Source: Lentibacillus halodurans
GTDB lineage: Bacteria > Bacillota > Bacilli > Bacillales > Amphibacillaceae
Reading direction: 5' to 3'
DNA: 64,000 nucleotides
NCBI RefSeq assembly: GCF_900112045.1
Contig: NZ_FOJW01000015.1
Span: forward strand, 1 to 64,000
Part shown: positions 7,686-16,155 of the stretch, one piece after another
How positions within the stretch are numbered: the first letter of the stretch is position 1
Layout of the letters: the number at the start of each line of letters is the position of its first letter
Notes under the pieces: generated by a model
Told to the model about the DNA's origin: nothing
The model's database searches: none
What the model saw: the letters and a program-made list of their open reading frames with translations, nothing else
Made by a program: the position numbers and the translations under genes

Positions 7686-7716
7686 AAACCGTTACATTAG
7701 TAGCGGTTTTTTTATT
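7686..7716 (+). terminator. Terminator after tRNA-Ser
   Basis: AAACCG (7686-7691) and CGGTTT (7704-7709) form a short stem, possibly extended by inner pairs, followed by a T run. Confidence 0.65.
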
Positions 7717-7764
7717 TGGCTATGTGAGTAACATCATGTATCATGTTTGCTCGAGCATACGGAT

Positions 7765-7910
7765 CACTTGCGGAAAGCAACGAGTCATACTTATACCGAA
7801 TAGCTTCGAGTTGCGAGGAGTGCATGCTGCATCGAAACAACTTGCAGCACGACGATACTTGTGTATTCAGGCTGCGGGTTTAATAACACAATCTTTATGA
7901 AAAGAGTCTT
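7765..7910 (+). repeat. Composite of dispersed repeats C and B
   Basis: The 405-bp gap between tRNA-Ser and the sigma gene holds no gene. From 7765 to 7860 it resembles repeat C (GCGGAAAGCAACGAG, TTGCGAGGAGTGCAT, TTGCAGCACGACGA; other copies at 36106 and 62205). From 7862 to 7910 it is the right end of repeat B (TGTATTCAGGCTGCGGG, AATAACACAATCTTTATG). Copies of B at 27008 and 62567 carry both ends. Confidence 0.7.
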
Positions 7911-8054
7911 TTAATAGAGGCATGCATATCTAAGCTATGAATGGCAGTGTTTTTATATGGCTGATTTTTGAGTAAAACTGTAATATTTGATTAATAACAT
8001 CGTCTAATGAACAAAGGACATCATTAAGAAATCCTGATAAAAGGAGGCTGCAGG

Positions 8055-8558
8055 ATGGATGAGGAATTAATTACGGACTGGTTTGATTCTTATAGTGATG
8101 ATATATATAAGTTTCTTGTCTATTACATGTCCACTCCTGATGTGGAAGATTTAGTGCAGGAAGTTTTTATAAAGGCGATTGATCGGTATGATTCGTTTAA
8201 AGGAGACTCCAGTCCTAAAACATGGCTCATATCAATTGCACGTAATCTGGCCATTGATGAGGCACGAAAAAGGAAACGACAGGATTGGCGTAAATTAATC
8301 AAAACGTATGATGATCGAACAGATATATCACCAGAAGAAAAGCAGCTGGCTAATGAAACCAAACATCAATTGCATCAGGCCATTTCAAAACTGAAACAGG
8401 ATTATCAGGACGTCGTTATATTGCGGGGTATTGAAGAATTATCGGTTGCCGAAACAGCCAGTATTTTACAATGGCATGATACAAAGGTGCGCGTAACATT
8501 TCATCGAGCATTAAAAGCTTTAAAAGGAAAAGTAAAGGAGGGCGATTATGAATTTTAA
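8055..8558 (+). CDS. ECF sigma factor, SigX-like
   Basis: A 167-residue extracytoplasmic-function sigma factor that directs RNA polymerase to a small stress regulon. Region 2 is seen as IYKFLVYYM, VEDLVQEVFIKA and TWLISIARNLAID. Region 4 (about residues 105-160) has the helix-turn-helix ELSVAETASIL and KVRVTFHRALKAL. Overall it looks most like B. subtilis SigX, but this is a resemblance only. AAAGGAGG precedes the ATG. The next gene overlaps its last 11 bp and probably encodes its antagonist, the usual arrangement. Confidence 0.85.
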   Translation: MDEELITDWFDSYSDDIYKFLVYYMSTPDVEDLVQEVFIKAIDRYDSFKGDSSPKTWLISIARNLAIDEARKRKRQDWRKLIKTYDDRTDISPEEKQLANETKHQLHQAISKLKQDYQDVVILRGIEELSVAETASILQWHDTKVRVTFHRALKALKGKVKEGDYEF

Positions 8559-9360
8559 CGAGGACGAATTACAAAAGGAGTTAAAAGAATTGAAAACATC
8601 TGTTTCATTAGACCCTCAAAAAAAAGAATCGATGAAAAATGCAATTAGAAAACATGCGAAGAAGAAGCGCAAGCGAAAAAAATTAAAGCAATCAGCTATC
8701 TGGTTTTCAACTGCTGCTGTTTTATTTATATGCGGCGTGCTTCTGGTGAATACGATTAACAGCAATCAATCCGTTCTGCCGGCAGATGATCATGATCAAC
8801 CGGAAAATAAAGCAAATACAGGTGATACAGGCAAAGAAGCTGCTGACAGCGGACAAGAAGGAGACACGGATGACACAGCATCACAACAAATATCGGTTAG
8901 TGAACAAGGAACAGAAACCCAAACGATTATGCTGGAAGGTACGGAAAAAGAGACGACGGTCACCAACTATTCACTTGAGCCATATGGCATTTACTATCAA
9001 ATGGATGAATTTCTCGGCAATTATACCATTGATGAGGGGGCCGTCAGACATTACAGCGATGATGATAATGCCTGGATCAGGCTGGAAGTTATAGAAGATG
9101 TCAGCTTGGATGACGTTGTTTCCGATGTACAATCCGACTATAGCGGGGATGCCAGCGAGACGGAAGAGTCAGCTGAAACACCACCCGGTGAAGAAAATCC
9201 GTATCACGGGATCGGGCAGCATTTTTCATCCCCGCCTCAAGGATATTACGTTTATCAAATTGAGGAGAATGTATTAGTCATTCAATATGAATATGTAATC
9301 GCTGCAGGTGACGGGATGGGATCAAGGCTCCAGGCTTTAAGAGAATCAATCAGTCAATAA
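8548..9360 (+). CDS. Membrane-bound anti-sigma-type regulator of the ECF factor
   Basis: A 270-residue protein with a basic cytosolic N-terminus (~47 residues, KKKRKRKKLK), one membrane helix at about 49-66, an acidic low-complexity linker (about 75-125), and an extracellular domain. I do not recognise the outer domain. The layout, and translational overlap with the sigma gene, support an RsiX-like role: hold the sigma factor until an envelope signal is sensed. AGGAGGGCGAT near the sigma gene 3' end serves as ribosome site. A terminator follows directly, so the operon has two genes. Confidence 0.7.
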   Translation: MNFNEDELQKELKELKTSVSLDPQKKESMKNAIRKHAKKKRKRKKLKQSAIWFSTAAVLFICGVLLVNTINSNQSVLPADDHDQPENKANTGDTGKEAADSGQEGDTDDTASQQISVSEQGTETQTIMLEGTEKETTVTNYSLEPYGIYYQMDEFLGNYTIDEGAVRHYSDDDNAWIRLEVIEDVSLDDVVSDVQSDYSGDASETEESAETPPGEENPYHGIGQHFSSPPQGYYVYQIEENVLVIQYEYVIAAGDGMGSRLQALRESISQ

Positions 9361-9367
9361 AGAGACA

Positions 9368-9397
9368 ACGAGGCTTACAGGTGAAAGCCTCGTTTTT
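9368..9397 (+). terminator. Terminator of the sigma operon
   Basis: ACGAGGCTT (9368-9376) pairs with AAGCCTCGT (9385-9393) and runs into five Ts. Confidence 0.85.
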
Positions 9398-9401
9398 ATA
9401 C

Positions 9402-9430
9402 TTGACATTGGGAATACTAGCCGGTATATT
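9402..9430 (+). promoter_or_regulatory. Promoter of the proC leader
   Basis: TTGACA (9402-9407) and TATATT (9425-9430) with a 17-bp spacer. The predicted start is near 9437, at the beginning of the T-box leader. Confidence 0.7.
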
Positions 9431-9499
9431 ACATAAAATACAGGTAAGTGCATGAACAAATATGATCCTTGCATCTGTACTGGAATGATTCTTTAAATA

Positions 9500-9740
9500 A
9501 CTTTTTAAACGAAGAAGAGGTCAGTAGCAAAACGCTTTCCGCAAGAGAGTGGAATTCACCGGCTGAAAGATTCCATCGGCTATAGCTTTTGTGAAACCTG
9601 CCTCGGAGTTGTCAGATTAACCCTGACCGCAGTCTTCCTGCGTTATCATAAAGAGTGGGCATGTCAAACATGTCAATGAAGGTGGTACCACGGAAAACAC
9701 CCCAATCCGTCCTTTTACAGGATCGATTCGGGTGTTTTTT
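9500..9740 (+). promoter_or_regulatory. T-box leader, predicted proline-specific
   Basis: The conserved T-box sequence AAGGTGGTACCACGG lies at 9679-9693. It is followed by a terminator pairing AACACCC with GGGTGTT before a T run (about 9695-9740). The 5' stem I includes AGAGGTCAGTAG. In the stem I 3' side, GTGAAACCTGCC presents CCT (9597-9599) followed by a purine, the position of the specifier codon. That predicts uncharged tRNA-Pro as the ligand, in keeping with proC downstream. Confidence 0.9.
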
Positions 9741-9760
9741 AATTTAAAGGAGAGATGAAG

Positions 9761-10576
9761 ATGGGTGAAAAACTGGGATTTATCGGTGCCGGATCAATGG
9801 CTGAATCAATCTTGACTGGTATATTAAACAGTGGCTTTTTACCGAAAGAACAGATTTATGTCACGAATAAGTCGGATCAAGAACGATTGGCGTTTCTTGA
9901 AAAACAGTATGCCGTTCAAAAGACAGACGATGTCAGGGAAATAATCGACGGCGCAGATATGATCGTCATTGCGGTGAAACCTTATGATGTAAAAGCAGCT
10001 GCCAGTTCCATTGGCGATTACTTGAATACGGACCAGCTGGTTATCTCTGTGGTAGCAGGTGTTTCAACCGATATTATTTCACAATTGATCGGCAAAAAGG
10101 TGCCGGTTGTTCGTGCAATGCCAAATACATCATCTGCAGTGGGACAATCTGCTACAGCTATTACCCGGGGGAAATTTGCTGCAGAAAAACATCTGGAAAC
10201 GGCGATGGAGCTTTTTAATACGATCGGTACAGCAACAGAGGTACTTGAGGATGATATGCATACGGTTACCGCCATATCGGGAAGCGGCCCGGCATATGTG
10301 TATTATTTAGTCGAAGCAATGCAAGCAGCCGCAGTGAAAGCTGGATTGGATCAAGATACAGCGCATAATCTGATCACGCAAACAATCGTTGGAGCCGGAG
10401 AAATGCTCAAAACATCCGGCTTGGATCCGGCCAAGCTTCGTGAAAATATTACAAGCCCGGGCGGGACAACTCAGGCTGGACTTGAATCACTCACTGAACA
10501 TAAGTTCCAGGAAACGATCATGACATGTGTGGAACGTGCACGGAACCGTTCAATTGAATTAGGGAAGAAGCTATAG
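9761..10576 (+). CDS. proC: Pyrroline-5-carboxylate reductase
   Basis: Catalyses the last step of proline synthesis, reducing 1-pyrroline-5-carboxylate with NAD(P)H. The Rossmann motif GFIGAGSMAESI is at the N-terminus, VVRAMPNT mid-protein, and the C-terminal signature SPGGTTQAGLESL is intact. The start is taken at ATG 9761 because AAGGAG lies 8 bp upstream; the ATG at 9755 would be only 2 bp away. Expression should rise when proline is limiting, through the T-box. In salt-adapted bacilli proline is also an osmolyte; which role this copy serves is not visible. Confidence 0.94.
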   Translation: MGEKLGFIGAGSMAESILTGILNSGFLPKEQIYVTNKSDQERLAFLEKQYAVQKTDDVREIIDGADMIVIAVKPYDVKAAASSIGDYLNTDQLVISVVAGVSTDIISQLIGKKVPVVRAMPNTSSAVGQSATAITRGKFAAEKHLETAMELFNTIGTATEVLEDDMHTVTAISGSGPAYVYYLVEAMQAAAVKAGLDQDTAHNLITQTIVGAGEMLKTSGLDPAKLRENITSPGGTTQAGLESLTEHKFQETIMTCVERARNRSIELGKKL

Positions 10577-10657
10577 GAATAAGCGATCATATCAATTCCT
10601 TTTTCAATGAAAGTGTTGAACGATAGAGATGTTTTTAAAAATAAAACTGTTGAAGGG

Positions 10658-10813
10658 TTAAATTATATCTGCTCGAATATCGTGATGAATGGCTTTGAAT
10701 GGCTTGAGTTCGATATGTTTTGACATGTATCTTATCAAAAATGTTGCAACGTCGTTTGTTTCTATAAGCCAGTAAAGATTCTCGGGAAGCGCAATCAAGA
10801 ACGCTCCAAACAC
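10658..10813 (-). pseudogene. Possible protein-coding remnant, unidentified
   Basis: The reverse strand has a 51-codon open stretch, with a GTG at 10813 and TAA at 10658. It reads GAFLIALPENLYWLIETND near its start and ELKPFKAIHHDIRAD near its end. The composition looks protein-like rather than random, but there is no ribosome site and I do not recognise a family. It may be the tail of a decayed gene, or chance. Confidence 0.25.
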
Positions 10814-10960
10814 TTTATGGCATCTCGCTTTGTTCTAAAATCGCGCAGATGAGAGGGCGATTAAATATGATAGTTCAACTGGATTGAAACGATTGTTCAT
10901 AGGAAGAACTGGTTGAGGCGATCAATGATCGTGTAGCGTACTGATTATAAATATGGTGGG

Positions 10961-11029
10961 GGAAATTAAACGAAACTGCAAAGTAACGGCCGTATGCTCC
11001 GTCACTTTACACAGATTCGTTTAATTTCC
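10961..11029. repeat. Long perfect-arm hairpin
   Basis: GGAAATTAAACGAA (10961-10974) is the exact complement of 11016-11029. Inner sequences AAAGTAACGG and CCGTCACTTT can extend the stem. There is no T run, so it is not a typical terminator. Confidence 0.7.
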
Positions 11030-11106
11030 TGCAAAAGGCCGGCTAAATTCAGCACATTAATCACCAGTGCCGGCATAAGTACGTCTTCTGCGATGGAGCA
11101 GTTTTT

Positions 11107-11790
11107 TTATTTTATCAGTTCCCGTGTTTTCCATTTTCGTGATTGCTGGATGAAATGACCGATTTTTTCCAGAACTGGTTCAATGGATTCGTCTTGCTCA
11201 AATAAATCATAATCCGAAATATCGACACGCAAAATCGGGCATGCGTTAAAGTTGTTAATCCATTCCTCATAGCGTTTATACAGTTCTTCCCAATAGGAAA
11301 TGGGTGTACTTTTTTCCATTTCCCGGCCGCGGTTTTGAATCCGCTCCAGTATTTTATCAAATGAACCTTCTAGATAAATTAATAAATCAGGGTGTGGGAA
11401 ATACGGCGTCATCACCATGGCTTCAAACAGGTTTGTATATGTTTCATAATCTGTTTTGGACATCGTTCCATTCTCATAATGCATTTTAGCGAAAATGCCT
11501 GTATCTTCATAAATCGAACGGTCTTGAATAAACCCGCCGCCATATTCGAAAATCTTTTTTTGTTCCTTAAAACGTTCGGCCAGAAAATAAACTTGCAGAT
11601 GGAAGCTCCAGCGTTCGAAATCATCGTAAAACTTCCCAAGATATGGATTGGCATCGACCTTTTCAAAAGACGTTTTAAAATTAAGTGTGTTAGCTAATGC
11701 TTTTGTCATAGTTGATTTCCCGACTCCGACTGTACCGGCGACTGTAATAATGCTGTCGTTTGGAATCTGGTATTTCTCACGTAAATTCAT
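11107..11790 (-). CDS. dck: Deoxyadenosine/deoxycytidine kinase
   Basis: A 227-residue salvage enzyme that phosphorylates deoxyadenosine and deoxycytidine. The P-loop GTVGVGKST lies near residue 20. DRSIYEDTGIFA and the LID arginines in RIQNRGREME are conserved, and FERWSFHLQVYFLAERF is the family's substrate-pocket segment. It is encoded immediately downstream of dgk (12-bp gap) as in B. subtilis, where the pair supplies dNMPs. A ribosome site AAAGGGG precedes the ATG. Confidence 0.93.
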   Translation of the reverse strand: MNLREKYQIPNDSIITVAGTVGVGKSTMTKALANTLNFKTSFEKVDANPYLGKFYDDFERWSFHLQVYFLAERFKEQKKIFEYGGGFIQDRSIYEDTGIFAKMHYENGTMSKTDYETYTNLFEAMVMTPYFPHPDLLIYLEGSFDKILERIQNRGREMEKSTPISYWEELYKRYEEWINNFNACPILRVDISDYDLFEQDESIEPVLEKIGHFIQQSRKWKTRELIK

Positions 11791-11802
11791 TTTTGTTCCC
11801 CT

Positions 11803-12450
11803 TTATGGTTTGGATACTGCCTTGTGGCTGCACAGCTGCTGTTCCACTAGACTGATAATGTGCTCAAGATCCTTCTGATATTTTACAAAATCTGTTTTAT
11901 CCCCATTGATTCGGATAACGGGTATATCCGGGTGAAGCACTTCAAATTCATTCATATAGTCTTCATAATCTTGTATGAGCTGTGCCAGATAGGATGGCTT
12001 AATATTCTGTTCAATATCTCTTCCGCGTAGTCGGATCCGATCCAATATGGTATCAAGACTGGCATGCAAGTAAATCATGATATTCGGCACAGGCATGTCT
12101 TTTGTTAATATATGGTAAATTTGTTCATACTTGTTAAATTTATCGTCCGGCAGTGTACGTTTGGCAAAAATCATGTTTTTGAAGATATGATAGTCAGCGA
12201 TGACTGCTTTATTCTGATTCAGATATTTTTGTTCAATATCCTCCAGCTGTTTATAACGATTGCAAAGAAAGAACATTTCCGTTTGAAAGCTCCATTCCTC
12301 AATATTATCGTAAAATTTTCCAAGGAATGGGTTTTCTTCAACGATTTCTTTTAACAGGTGGAAATTAAAATGGACAGAAAGTTTTTTGGCAAGTGATGTT
12401 TTTCCGATTCCGATTGGTCCTTCGATTGCAATGAACGGGGCCTCCAGCAT
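11803..12450 (-). CDS. dgk: Deoxyguanosine kinase
   Basis: A 215-residue deoxynucleoside kinase, paralogous to the next gene. The P-loop GPIGIGKTS lies at the N-terminus, EWSFQTEMFFLCNRYKQLE and ADYHIFKN match the dGK branch, and the LID region is RIRLRGRDIE. I choose ATG 12450, preceded by GGAGGGA and giving the usual MLEAPFIAIEG start. An in-frame extension to 12588 has no support. It is the first gene of the dgk-dck operon, which opposes its neighbours. Confidence 0.93.
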   Translation of the reverse strand: MLEAPFIAIEGPIGIGKTSLAKKLSVHFNFHLLKEIVEENPFLGKFYDNIEEWSFQTEMFFLCNRYKQLEDIEQKYLNQNKAVIADYHIFKNMIFAKRTLPDDKFNKYEQIYHILTKDMPVPNIMIYLHASLDTILDRIRLRGRDIEQNIKPSYLAQLIQDYEDYMNEFEVLHPDIPVIRINGDKTDFVKYQKDLEHIISLVEQQLCSHKAVSKP

Positions 12451-12632
12451 AACTTTCCCTCCAATCAGGCGATTATAGTCAACAAATACTAATTGTAGCA
12501 TACAAAAAAGAGCAGTTCCATGTAAAATCAAAATCCACTTTTCATTTAGCTGGAATTTTTGTATAATATTGATTGTGCCTTTTTTCACTTTCGGTATCTC
12601 TCTCTTTTAATTGGACAAGTCCTATTTTACGT

Positions 12633-12704
12633 GCCCCCGTAGCTCAGGGGATAGAGCAACGGCCTCCTAAGCCGTGTGCGCAGGTTCGATTCCTGCCGGG
12701 GGCG
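12633..12704 (+). tRNA. tRNA-Arg(CCT)
   Basis: The acceptor pairs GCCCCCG with CGGGGGC. The D arm is GCTCAGGGGATAGAGC, the anticodon loop shows CCT (GGCCTCCTAAGCC), and the T arm is CAGGTTCGATTCCTG. After the discriminator G the genome reads TGCC, so CCA is not encoded and must be added by the nucleotidyltransferase. Confidence 0.95.
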
Positions 12705-12797
12705 TGCCTCATAATTCCAATTGCCAACCATCCATTTCTGAATGCATTTTCTAACATACGGCTTTAAAAAAATCTCATCAAGAAAGGAACATGCAGC

Positions 12798-14039
12798 ATG
12801 AATTTGACAAAGAAAATCCTGATTGCTCTTGTGTTAGGTGTTATGACCGGTGTCGGTTTAAGCTTTGCGCCATCAGAAGTCTTTTCTGTTGCTGATCAAT
12901 ATGTGTTACATCCTGTTGGTCAGCTGTTTTTGAATTTGATTATGATGCTGGTTGTTCCAATTGTATTTGTATCGATTGTATTGGGAACGGCAGGTCTGAG
13001 TGATCCGGTGAAACTGGGCAAGATAGGCGTGCAGACGATTACTTTTTATCTTGTTACGACAGCTATTGCCTTATTGATTGGTATTGGCATCGGCTATTTG
13101 CTGGAGCCTGGTACCGGAGGCGATTTTAATATTGGTGATACAGAATATGAAGAACAAACGCCTCCACCGGTTATAGAAACATTGATTAATATTATTCCGG
13201 AAAATCCGATTGATGCTATGAGCAGTGGTGATATGCTGCAAATTATTGCTTTTGCTATTTTCATTGGTGTTGCCCTTGCTGTTTTAGGTGATAAAACAAA
13301 ACGCATTCATCATTTATTTGAAGAGGCAAATGAAATTTTGCTATTTTTAGTTAATCTGGTTATGAAAACTGCTCCATACGGCGCTTTCGCTTTGATTGCC
13401 TCGGCTCTCGGCGGTGCGGGGCTTGATGCATTGGGTTCGATGCTGATGTATATGGTTGCCGTTATTTTAGGTTTGCTGCTTCATGGTGCATTGACGTACA
13501 GTCTGGCCATTTGGGGAGTCGGCAAAGGGAATCCTTTGACATTTTATAAAGCATTTTTCCCTGCCATGTCTGTTGCCTTCAGTACGTCAAGCTCCAGTGC
13601 CACGCTTCCTGTTTCCATGAGGATGGCCCAGGAAAAACTTGGCGTCAGAAAATCCGTCAGCAGTTTTGTCCAGCCGCTCGGTGCGACCATCAATATGGAC
13701 GGAACAGGCATTATGCAGGCTGTTGCAACCGTGTTTATTTCGCAAGTGTATGCGATCGATTTAGGTTTCACAGATATTGTCATGGTTATTCTTACTGCGA
13801 CACTGGCAAGTATCGGGACAGCCGGTGTTCCGGGTGTCGGGCTGGTGATGCTGGCCATGGTATTAAATCAGGTTGGGCTCCCAACAGAAGGAATTGCACT
13901 GATTATTGGGGTGGACCGCCTGTTGGATATGCTGCGAACATCCTTGAATATTACAGGTGACGCTGCATGTGCTTATATTATATCTGAAAGAGAAAAACGG
14001 AAGGATACACAACCAGTCCAGGCTAATGAAAAAGTGTAA
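12798..14039 (+). CDS. Dicarboxylate/amino acid:cation symporter (GltP/DctA family)
   Basis: A 413-residue DAACS transporter that imports glutamate, aspartate or C4-dicarboxylates with Na+ or H+. About eight membrane helices plus two re-entrant hairpins are expected. The serine-rich hairpin motif STSSSSATLP and the NMDGTGIMQ motif are both present, as is the C-terminal DRLLDMLRTSLNITGD. AGAAAGGAAC precedes the ATG. It is monocistronic, bounded by tRNA-Arg and a strong terminator. The exact substrate is not predictable. Confidence 0.9.
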   Translation: MNLTKKILIALVLGVMTGVGLSFAPSEVFSVADQYVLHPVGQLFLNLIMMLVVPIVFVSIVLGTAGLSDPVKLGKIGVQTITFYLVTTAIALLIGIGIGYLLEPGTGGDFNIGDTEYEEQTPPPVIETLINIIPENPIDAMSSGDMLQIIAFAIFIGVALAVLGDKTKRIHHLFEEANEILLFLVNLVMKTAPYGAFALIASALGGAGLDALGSMLMYMVAVILGLLLHGALTYSLAIWGVGKGNPLTFYKAFFPAMSVAFSTSSSSATLPVSMRMAQEKLGVRKSVSSFVQPLGATINMDGTGIMQAVATVFISQVYAIDLGFTDIVMVILTATLASIGTAGVPGVGLVMLAMVLNQVGLPTEGIALIIGVDRLLDMLRTSLNITGDAACAYIISEREKRKDTQPVQANEKV

Positions 14040-14042
14040 TTT

Positions 14043-14077
14043 ACACCCTTGCGTGATGCTGACGCAAGGGTGTTTTT
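14043..14077 (+). terminator. Terminator after the symporter gene
   Basis: ACACCCTTGCGT (14043-14054) pairs with ACGCAAGGGTGT (14062-14073), then a T run. Confidence 0.92.
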
Positions 14078-14248
14078 AATTCCTTCAGCGTAAAACACTT
14101 TAAAATTGTCACAAAATGTTCTAAAATAGTTGATAGTTGGCAAAATGTTTATAAAACTTTATATAATTGTATATTTAATACAATTATAACGTAACTTTTA
14201 GTGAGCGGTTTTGCAACCGATTACAAATTTTAAGATGGGGTGATAGGA

Positions 14249-15964
14249 ATGGATATGCAGCGTATACCCGCACAGGATGGTAAGTTTAATCTGCAAAACT
14301 ACGAAAGTATGCGCGAGAAGTTTTCTTGGGAAGATGTGAAAAAACATTTCAGCTGGAATACTACAGGAAAAGTTAATATGGCATATGAGGCAGTTGATCG
14401 CCATGCGGAAGATCCCAATAAAAAGGATAAAGCTGCGTTATTGTATTCGTCACCTGATCGTGAGGAAAACGTAACGTTTGATGCATTACGCAGGCAAAGC
14501 AATCAATTTGCAAATGTACTGAAAAAACACGGGGTTCAGAAAGGAGACCGTATATTTCTTTTCCTTCCGAGAAGCCCTGAGTTTTATGCAGCATTCTTCG
14601 GGATCTTAAAAACAGGTGCTATTGCCGGACCGTTATTTGAAGCATTTATGGAGCAGGCTGTCCGTGACCGTTTGCAGGACAGTGAAGCAAGTATGCTGAT
14701 CACCACGCCTGAATTATTGGAGCGAGTTCCGCAAGAAGATTTGCCTGATCTTGAAAAAATTGTGCTTGTCGGCGGGAACAATGAAACATCTGATAAATAT
14801 ATTGATTATGACAGTGAAATGAAAGCAGCATCAACTGATTTTGATATTGAATGGGTTGCTCTTGGGGATGGTATGCTCATTCATTATACATCAGGTTCTA
14901 CCGGCAAACCGAAAGGCGTTTATCACGTTCATAATGCGATGATCCAGCATTATGCAACAGCTGAATGGGTATTGGATTTACGAGAAGATGATGTTTATTG
15001 GTGTACAGCTGATCCGGGCTGGGTAACTGGAACAAGTTATGGCATTTTTGCTCCATGGCTTCATGGTGTTACCAATGTCATTCGCGGCGGCCGATTTAGT
15101 CCGGACGACTGGTATGGTACCATTGATAAATATAATGTATCAGTCTGGTATACAGCACCAACGGCGCTCCGGAAGCTGGTCAGTGCCGGTGAAGATGTCG
15201 TGAAAAAGTATGACCTCTCATCATTGCGTCATGTCATGAGTGTCGGGGAACCGTTGAATCCGGAAGTCATTACGTGGGGACTCAAGGCATTTGACCTTAG
15301 AATTCATGATACGTGGTGGATGACTGAAACAGGTGCACAGCTTATTGTAAACCTGCCATCACTGGAAATTCGCCCAGGATCAATGGGTAAACCGCTTCCG
15401 GGAATTGAGGCATCGATCGTTGACAATGAAGGAAATGAACTGCCTCCAAATCAAATGGGCAATCTGGCAATCAAAAGGGGATGGCCGTCAATGATGCGCC
15501 AAATCTGGAAGCGTCCGGAAAAGTTTGAAAGCTATTTTGTCAATGGCTGGTATGTATCTGGCGACAGTGCTTATAAAGATGAGGACGGTTATTTCTGGTT
15601 CCAGGGGCGTCTGGATGATGTCATTAATACATCCGGTGAGCGTGTCGGGCCGTTTGAGGTGGAAAGTAAGCTGATTGAACACCCGGCTGTTGCAGAAGCA
15701 GGCGTTATCGGAAAACCGGATCCGGAACGCGGGGAAATTATTAAAGCGTTTATCACGTTGAATGAAGGCTATGAGGATTCAGAGGAATTGCTTGAAGATA
15801 TACGTCAGTTTGTTAAAACCGGTCTTAGTGCTCATGCTGCACCTCGTGAGCTGGAAATAAAAGATGCGATTCCAAAAACGCGCAGTGGAAAAATCATGCG
15901 CCGTCTCCTGAAGTCCTGGGAGCTTGGATTGCCAACGGGAGATACATCTACATTAGAAGAATAA
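14249..15964 (+). CDS. acsA: Acetyl-CoA synthetase
   Basis: Activates acetate to acetyl-AMP and then acetyl-CoA. At 571 residues it matches the Bacillus AcsA, which is shorter than the enteric enzyme. The adenylate-forming motifs YTSGSTGKPKG, TADPGWVTGT, DTWWMTETG and YVSGDSAY are intact. The C-terminal PKTRSGKIMRR includes the Lys acetylated and deacetylated by AcuA/AcuC in B. subtilis. The start ATG 14249 gives MDMQRIPAQDG and sits 8 bp after GGGG; a GTG at 14240 overlaps that ribosome site. It is monocistronic with its own terminator. Confidence 0.94.
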   Translation: MDMQRIPAQDGKFNLQNYESMREKFSWEDVKKHFSWNTTGKVNMAYEAVDRHAEDPNKKDKAALLYSSPDREENVTFDALRRQSNQFANVLKKHGVQKGDRIFLFLPRSPEFYAAFFGILKTGAIAGPLFEAFMEQAVRDRLQDSEASMLITTPELLERVPQEDLPDLEKIVLVGGNNETSDKYIDYDSEMKAASTDFDIEWVALGDGMLIHYTSGSTGKPKGVYHVHNAMIQHYATAEWVLDLREDDVYWCTADPGWVTGTSYGIFAPWLHGVTNVIRGGRFSPDDWYGTIDKYNVSVWYTAPTALRKLVSAGEDVVKKYDLSSLRHVMSVGEPLNPEVITWGLKAFDLRIHDTWWMTETGAQLIVNLPSLEIRPGSMGKPLPGIEASIVDNEGNELPPNQMGNLAIKRGWPSMMRQIWKRPEKFESYFVNGWYVSGDSAYKDEDGYFWFQGRLDDVINTSGERVGPFEVESKLIEHPAVAEAGVIGKPDPERGEIIKAFITLNEGYEDSEELLEDIRQFVKTGLSAHAAPRELEIKDAIPKTRSGKIMRRLLKSWELGLPTGDTSTLEE

Positions 15965-15972
15965 TATTATAA

Positions 15973-16016
15973 AAACAGGCTTTCATCAGACAGCACGTCG
16001 TGAAAGCCTGTTTTTT
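15973..16016 (+). terminator. Terminator after acsA
   Basis: AAACAGGCTTTCA (15973-15985) pairs with TGAAAGCCTGTTT (16001-16013), followed by Ts. Confidence 0.92.
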
Positions 16017-16155
16017 ACAAAAATACGATAAATTTTGCCTGAGCTGAATGTTTGGCTGGAAGCGAGCAATCGTTCTACAATGAATATGAATCAAGTTTCA
16101 GGATACCTTTCAAAGGGTACATTCTCATATAACTTTCTTAAAGGAGTGAGCTTAT

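Larger units (their letters stand above)
10577..11106. other. 530-bp gene-poor interval between proC and dck
   Basis: No convincing gene is present. Two structures stand out and are listed separately: a short protein-like reading frame on the reverse strand (10658-10813) and a long hairpin (10961-11029). A further GCCGGC pair near 11038 and 11071 may form a smaller stem. The rest gives no recognisable signal. Confidence 0.5.
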
